A stretch of 9,301 nucleotides of DNA from the NCBI GenBank assembly GCA_900552085.1, contig URYB01000087.1:1-9301 (forward strand), in the 5' to 3' direction. Of this stretch, positions 6,912 to 9,301 are shown one piece after another (within the stretch, counting starts at the first letter, position 1; every line of letters starts with the position of its first letter). The stretch comes from an uncultured Lachnobacterium sp. (GTDB taxonomy: Bacteria; Bacillota; Clostridia; Lachnospirales; Lachnospiraceae). The position numbers were made by a program, and so were the translations under genes. The notes beneath the pieces were generated by a model. It had not been told where the DNA came from and made no database searches. It saw nothing but the letters and a program-made list of their open reading frames with translations.

Positions 6912-6919
6912 AAGGAATC

Positions 6920-7495
6920 TTGAAAGAATTACAGGAAAGAATCAAAAAAGATGGTAACGCAATCAACGAAGACATCTTAAAGGTAGACAGTTTTATCAAT
7001 CATCAGGTAGATCCCGAACTGATGGCACACATTGGCGAAGAATTTGCCAATCATTTTAAGGATCGTGGAATTACAAAGATTGCAACAATTGAAAGTTCCG
7101 GTATCGCTCCGGCACTGATGACAGCACAGTGTATGGGACTTCCGCTCATCATTTTAAAGAAGCAGCCATCCAAGGTATTAAATGATCATCTGTTCCAGAC
7201 AGAAGTTACATCTTTTACCAAAGGAACCAGCTATGAGCTGACACTTTCATCCAAATTTATTTCAGAAAATGATCATGTACTGATCATAGATGACTTCCTT
7301 GCGAACGGAGAAGCCGCAACAGGTGCGATTCGTCTTCTTCGTAAAGCACATGCTACAATCGGCGGAATTGGCATTCTTATTGAAAAATCATTCCAGCCGG
7401 GACATGAAAAACTTGTATCCCAGGGATTTGATGTATATTCGCTTGCAAGAATCAGTCATCTTGCAGAAAACGAAATTGAGTTTATTGAAGAATAG
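6920..7495 (+). CDS. xpt: Xanthine phosphoribosyltransferase
   Basis: Xpt is a cytoplasmic purine salvage enzyme that joins xanthine and PRPP to form XMP, which is then turned into GMP. The protein has 191 residues, the normal size. Recognisable segments are MKELQERIKKDG (1-12), IATIESSGIAPALMTA (54-69), the conserved LKKQPSKV (79-86), and the PRPP-binding motif VLIIDDFLANGEAATG (120-135) with the Asp-Asp pair at 124-125. The C-terminal GILIEKSFQPG (151-161) is also typical. Translation begins at TTG. It is a single-gene unit: divergent from rlmH, convergent with the TPR protein gene, and closed by a strong hairpin terminator. In B. subtilis xpt is controlled by a guanine riboswitch. The leader here is only about 47 nt and shows no aptamer-like sequence, so control must differ. 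Confidence 0.96.
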   Translation: MKELQERIKKDGNAINEDILKVDSFINHQVDPELMAHIGEEFANHFKDRGITKIATIESSGIAPALMTAQCMGLPLIILKKQPSKVLNDHLFQTEVTSFTKGTSYELTLSSKFISENDHVLIIDDFLANGEAATGAIRLLRKAHATIGGIGILIEKSFQPGHEKLVSQGFDVYSLARISHLAENEIEFIEE

Positions 7496-7514
7496 TTACA
7501 AAAATAAAATGACA

Positions 7515-7550
7515 CAAAAAAGAACCGACAAATCTGTCGGTTCTTTTTTG
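7515..7550. terminator. Bidirectional intrinsic terminator between xpt and the TPR protein gene
   Basis: A perfect 16-bp inverted repeat (7515-7530 with 7535-7550) with a 4-nt AATC loop. The GC-containing core is GAACCGACA/TGTCGGTTC, flanked by an A-tract on the left and a T-tract on the right. It therefore reads as a rho-independent terminator on both strands. It lies 19 nt after the xpt stop and 6 nt after the stop of the convergent gene. Confidence 0.93.
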
Positions 7551-7556
7551 TAAGCT

Positions 7557-8765
7557 TTATTGCTCATCCAACGTATCTTCCCCATCACCATTTTCATAAT
7601 CTTCTGCATAATAAATAAAATTACCACGATATACTTCAGAAGATAAATGTGTTATATTATCAATGATGATGACCGATAACACATTGTTTCCTTCCGGAAT
7701 CGTAAGCGGGCCGGCATAGCGGCTGCTTGCAGATGTCGGTGTCGAGCCATCCCACGTATAGTATGCGCTGCATCCATCCGGAACAGTAACCGAAACGGTT
7801 GTCTCCACACCAAAATCACCACCATCCGGGGTAACAATTGGAATGTCCGGTGCCGGAATTTTAATCTGATACTGATTCGTTACCACATCACTGTATAGAT
7901 TCTTGTCATTCATACACACCGCTTTGATCACATACGTATGATTGTTTTCATCAAGTGGAATTGGATTTGTATACATCAGTCCCTTTTCCATCGGATCGGA
8001 TCCGTCTGTTGTATAAAAAACAGAATCGCCGGCATCCGATGACAACACAAGCGTCTGTGCTCCATCATATACGCCTGGTTCAATGCTGAATTTTGGCGTC
8101 TGTACCTGATAGTCCGTAAACAGATCTGCAAGGCTTGCATCTACCGCATCGGATAACTCTATGATGGCATCATAGTTTTTCTGCTTTTCATAGATTGCGA
8201 TCAGTCCTTTACAGGCATCTCTGTTCGCAGAATCGATTTTTAAAACTTCCTGGTACAGCACCAACGCTGCGTCATAGTTCTTTTGTTCCTCGTAAATTCC
8301 TGCAAGGATCAGTCGGACTTCTATATTGTTCTTGTCAAGTGATAATGCATTCTCGTAATAAGTAATCGCATCATCTGTATTTCCCTTTTTGTAAGCTTCT
8401 TCCGCCAGACTTACCTGATAATCAAATGAGTTTGCGTGCTTTTTCTGAATTCCTGCGCCCACAAGTACAAGAACAAGAATCAGCACACAGATTACCGCGA
8501 TGACACCTCCGATAATCATCATCTGCTTCTTTTTCTGTTTGGGATCCCTTCCTTTTCCAGAAGGTTGTGCAGTTGATGTCACGGAAGCCGTTTTTTTCCC
8601 GGTGCCTGTCGTTGCCGGTTTCTTCTGGTTCTCCTGTGCAAGCACTTCTTTCAGGTAATCATCGTCATATACGTTATAGTCTGGTACAATCTGTACCGCT
8701 TTTCCGCATGCCGGGCAAAAAAGTTCACCTTCCGCAAGCTCTTTACCACAATAAATACATTTCAT
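7557..8765 (-). CDS. Membrane protein with zinc ribbon, TPRs and two chitobiase-C-like domains
   Basis: A 402-residue modular protein. Residues 1-22 form a zinc ribbon with CxxC pairs Cys3/Cys6 and Cys17/Cys20 (CIYCGKEL and FCPACGK). A Thr/Ser/Lys-rich linker ends in the basic stretch KGRDPKQKKK (71-80). One transmembrane helix spans about 82-106. About three TPR units follow (roughly 114-147, 148-181, 182-210; for example AEEAYKKGNTDDAITYYENA). Two similar beta-sandwich domains of the chitobiase/hexosaminidase C-terminal type (about 224-302 and 305-388) carry the repeated signatures YTTDGSDP (251-258) and YTWDGSTPT (336-344). The tail is acidic. Charge before the helix suggests the zinc ribbon is cytoplasmic and the TPR/CHB part outside. 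No enzyme domain is seen and the function is unknown; a protein- or glycan-binding envelope role is inference. An AAGGGGA ribosome binding site precedes the ATG, 15 nt after folD. Confidence 0.88.
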   Translation of the reverse strand: MKCIYCGKELAEGELFCPACGKAVQIVPDYNVYDDDYLKEVLAQENQKKPATTGTGKKTASVTSTAQPSGKGRDPKQKKKQMMIIGGVIAVICVLILVLVLVGAGIQKKHANSFDYQVSLAEEAYKKGNTDDAITYYENALSLDKNNIEVRLILAGIYEEQKNYDAALVLYQEVLKIDSANRDACKGLIAIYEKQKNYDAIIELSDAVDASLADLFTDYQVQTPKFSIEPGVYDGAQTLVLSSDAGDSVFYTTDGSDPMEKGLMYTNPIPLDENNHTYVIKAVCMNDKNLYSDVVTNQYQIKIPAPDIPIVTPDGGDFGVETTVSVTVPDGCSAYYTWDGSTPTSASSRYAGPLTIPEGNNVLSVIIIDNITHLSSEVYRGNFIYYAEDYENGDGEDTLDEQ

Positions 8766-8780
8766 AAATATCCCCTTATT

Positions 8781-9301
8781 TTATGAATATAATTTCATTG
8801 CCTCTACACAGTTATGCATCAGCATTGCAATTGTCATTGGCCCAACGCCACCCGGAACAGGAGTAATGTAAGATGCTTTCGGTTCTACTTCATCGAATTT
8901 TACATCTCCGCAAAGCTTGTTGTTTTCATCACGATGAATTCCTACGTCAATAACGACCGCGCCATCTTTTACATAATCTGCGTCGATGAACTGTGGTTTG
9001 CCGATTGCAACAATTAAAATATCTGCTTCACGACAGATCTCTTTAATATTCTTTGTTCTGGAATGACAGATGGTAACAGTTGCATTCTCACGTAGCATAA
9101 GCAAAGACATCGGTTTGCCGACGATGTTACTACGTCCGATTACAACACAATGTTTTCCTTCAATCTCAATATTGCTGCGCTTTAACAACTGAATAATGCC
9201 TGCCGGCGTACAGGAAACAAAGCCCTGCTCTCCAATTACAAGTGCGCCCACGTTCTGCGGGTGGAATCCATCCACGTCCTTTTTCGGTGAAATCGCCGTA
9301 A
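8781..9301 (-). CDS. folD: Bifunctional methylenetetrahydrofolate dehydrogenase/cyclohydrolase FolD, N-terminus beyond right edge
   Basis: FolD interconverts 5,10-methylene-THF, 5,10-methenyl-THF and 10-formyl-THF, supplying one-carbon units for purines and formate metabolism in the cytoplasm. The window holds the last 172 residues of about 280; the catalytic Lys region lies outside. Visible landmarks are KDVDGFHPQNVGAL, the nucleotide-binding VVIGRSNIVGKPM, CHSRT, ADILIVAIGKP, VIDVGIH, and the family C-terminal signature PVPGGVGPMTIAMLM. The GTG at 9275 looks like a start in a truncated view, but it codes for the conserved Val of KDVDGFHP. The frame stays open to 9299, so the true start is beyond the edge. 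The stop is 15 nt upstream of the zinc ribbon-TPR gene on the same strand, which implies co-transcription. Confidence 0.97.
   Translation of the reverse strand, partial: TAISPKKDVDGFHPQNVGALVIGEQGFVSCTPAGIIQLLKRSNIEIEGKHCVVIGRSNIVGKPMSLLMLRENATVTICHSRTKNIKEICREADILIVAIGKPQFIDADYVKDGAVVIDVGIHRDENNKLCGDVKFDEVEPKASYITPVPGGVGPMTIAMLMHNCVEAMKLYS

Larger units (their letters stand above)
6775..6919. other. Divergent intergenic region rlmH/xpt
   Basis: The only sizeable non-coding stretch in the window (145 nt), AT-rich, containing the xpt extended -10 promoter on the plus strand and a weaker candidate promoter for rlmH on the minus strand. I see no riboswitch, PurR-box-like sequence, small ORF with a ribosome binding site, or terminator in it. 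Confidence 0.7.

Noticed and set aside
9273..9275. GTG as a start codon for the folD fragment
   Set aside because: The frame continues upstream to the window edge, and this codon is the Val of the conserved KDVDGFHP motif, so it is internal.

Overview
The window looks like chromosomal DNA from a spore-forming, low-to-moderate GC member of the Clostridia, most likely a Lachnospiraceae-type bacterium. The basis is gene content and order (rlmH, yqfC, yqfD, phoH, a PgpH-position membrane protein, ybeY), strong AGGAGG-type ribosome binding sites, TTG starts, a YerB/DUF3048 lipoprotein and a SpoVB/MurJ-type flippase. The genus call is inference from protein character; no search was run. Almost every base is coding, and I see no mobile element, CRISPR array, rRNA or tRNA.

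Layout. (1) Positions 1-6774, minus strand: eight genes in one direction, read from right to left: rlmH, yqfC, yqfD, phoH, a PgpH-like 7TM protein, ybeY, a DUF3048 lipoprotein and a flippase cut by the left edge. Spacing is very tight (ATGA overlaps at yqfC/yqfD and yqfD/phoH, a 17-nt overlap at phoH/7TM protein, a TTGA overlap at 7TM protein/ybeY, 11 nt and 39 nt after that), so this is probably one operon. It joins ribosome maturation (RlmH, YbeY, PhoH), sporulation (YqfC, YqfD, possibly the flippase) and the cell envelope (lipoprotein, flippase). (2) Positions 6775-6919: the only real intergenic region, a divergent promoter region. (3) Positions 6920-7495, plus strand: xpt, purine salvage, with a TTG start, ending at a strong hairpin that works as a terminator in both directions. 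(4) Positions 7557-9301, minus strand: folD (5' end beyond the right edge) followed by a membrane protein with a zinc ribbon, TPRs and two chitobiase-C-like domains.

The most unusual items are the 400-residue protein in the pgpH slot and the zinc ribbon-TM-TPR-CHB_HEX_C protein. The former keeps the membrane/HD layout but has lost the metal-binding HD and HH residues and the large extracellular domain of c-di-AMP phosphodiesterase PgpH. Three start or extent calls were revised from the longest-ORF view: ybeY starts at an internal TTG, folD runs off the right edge, and a flippase gene fills positions 1-824.
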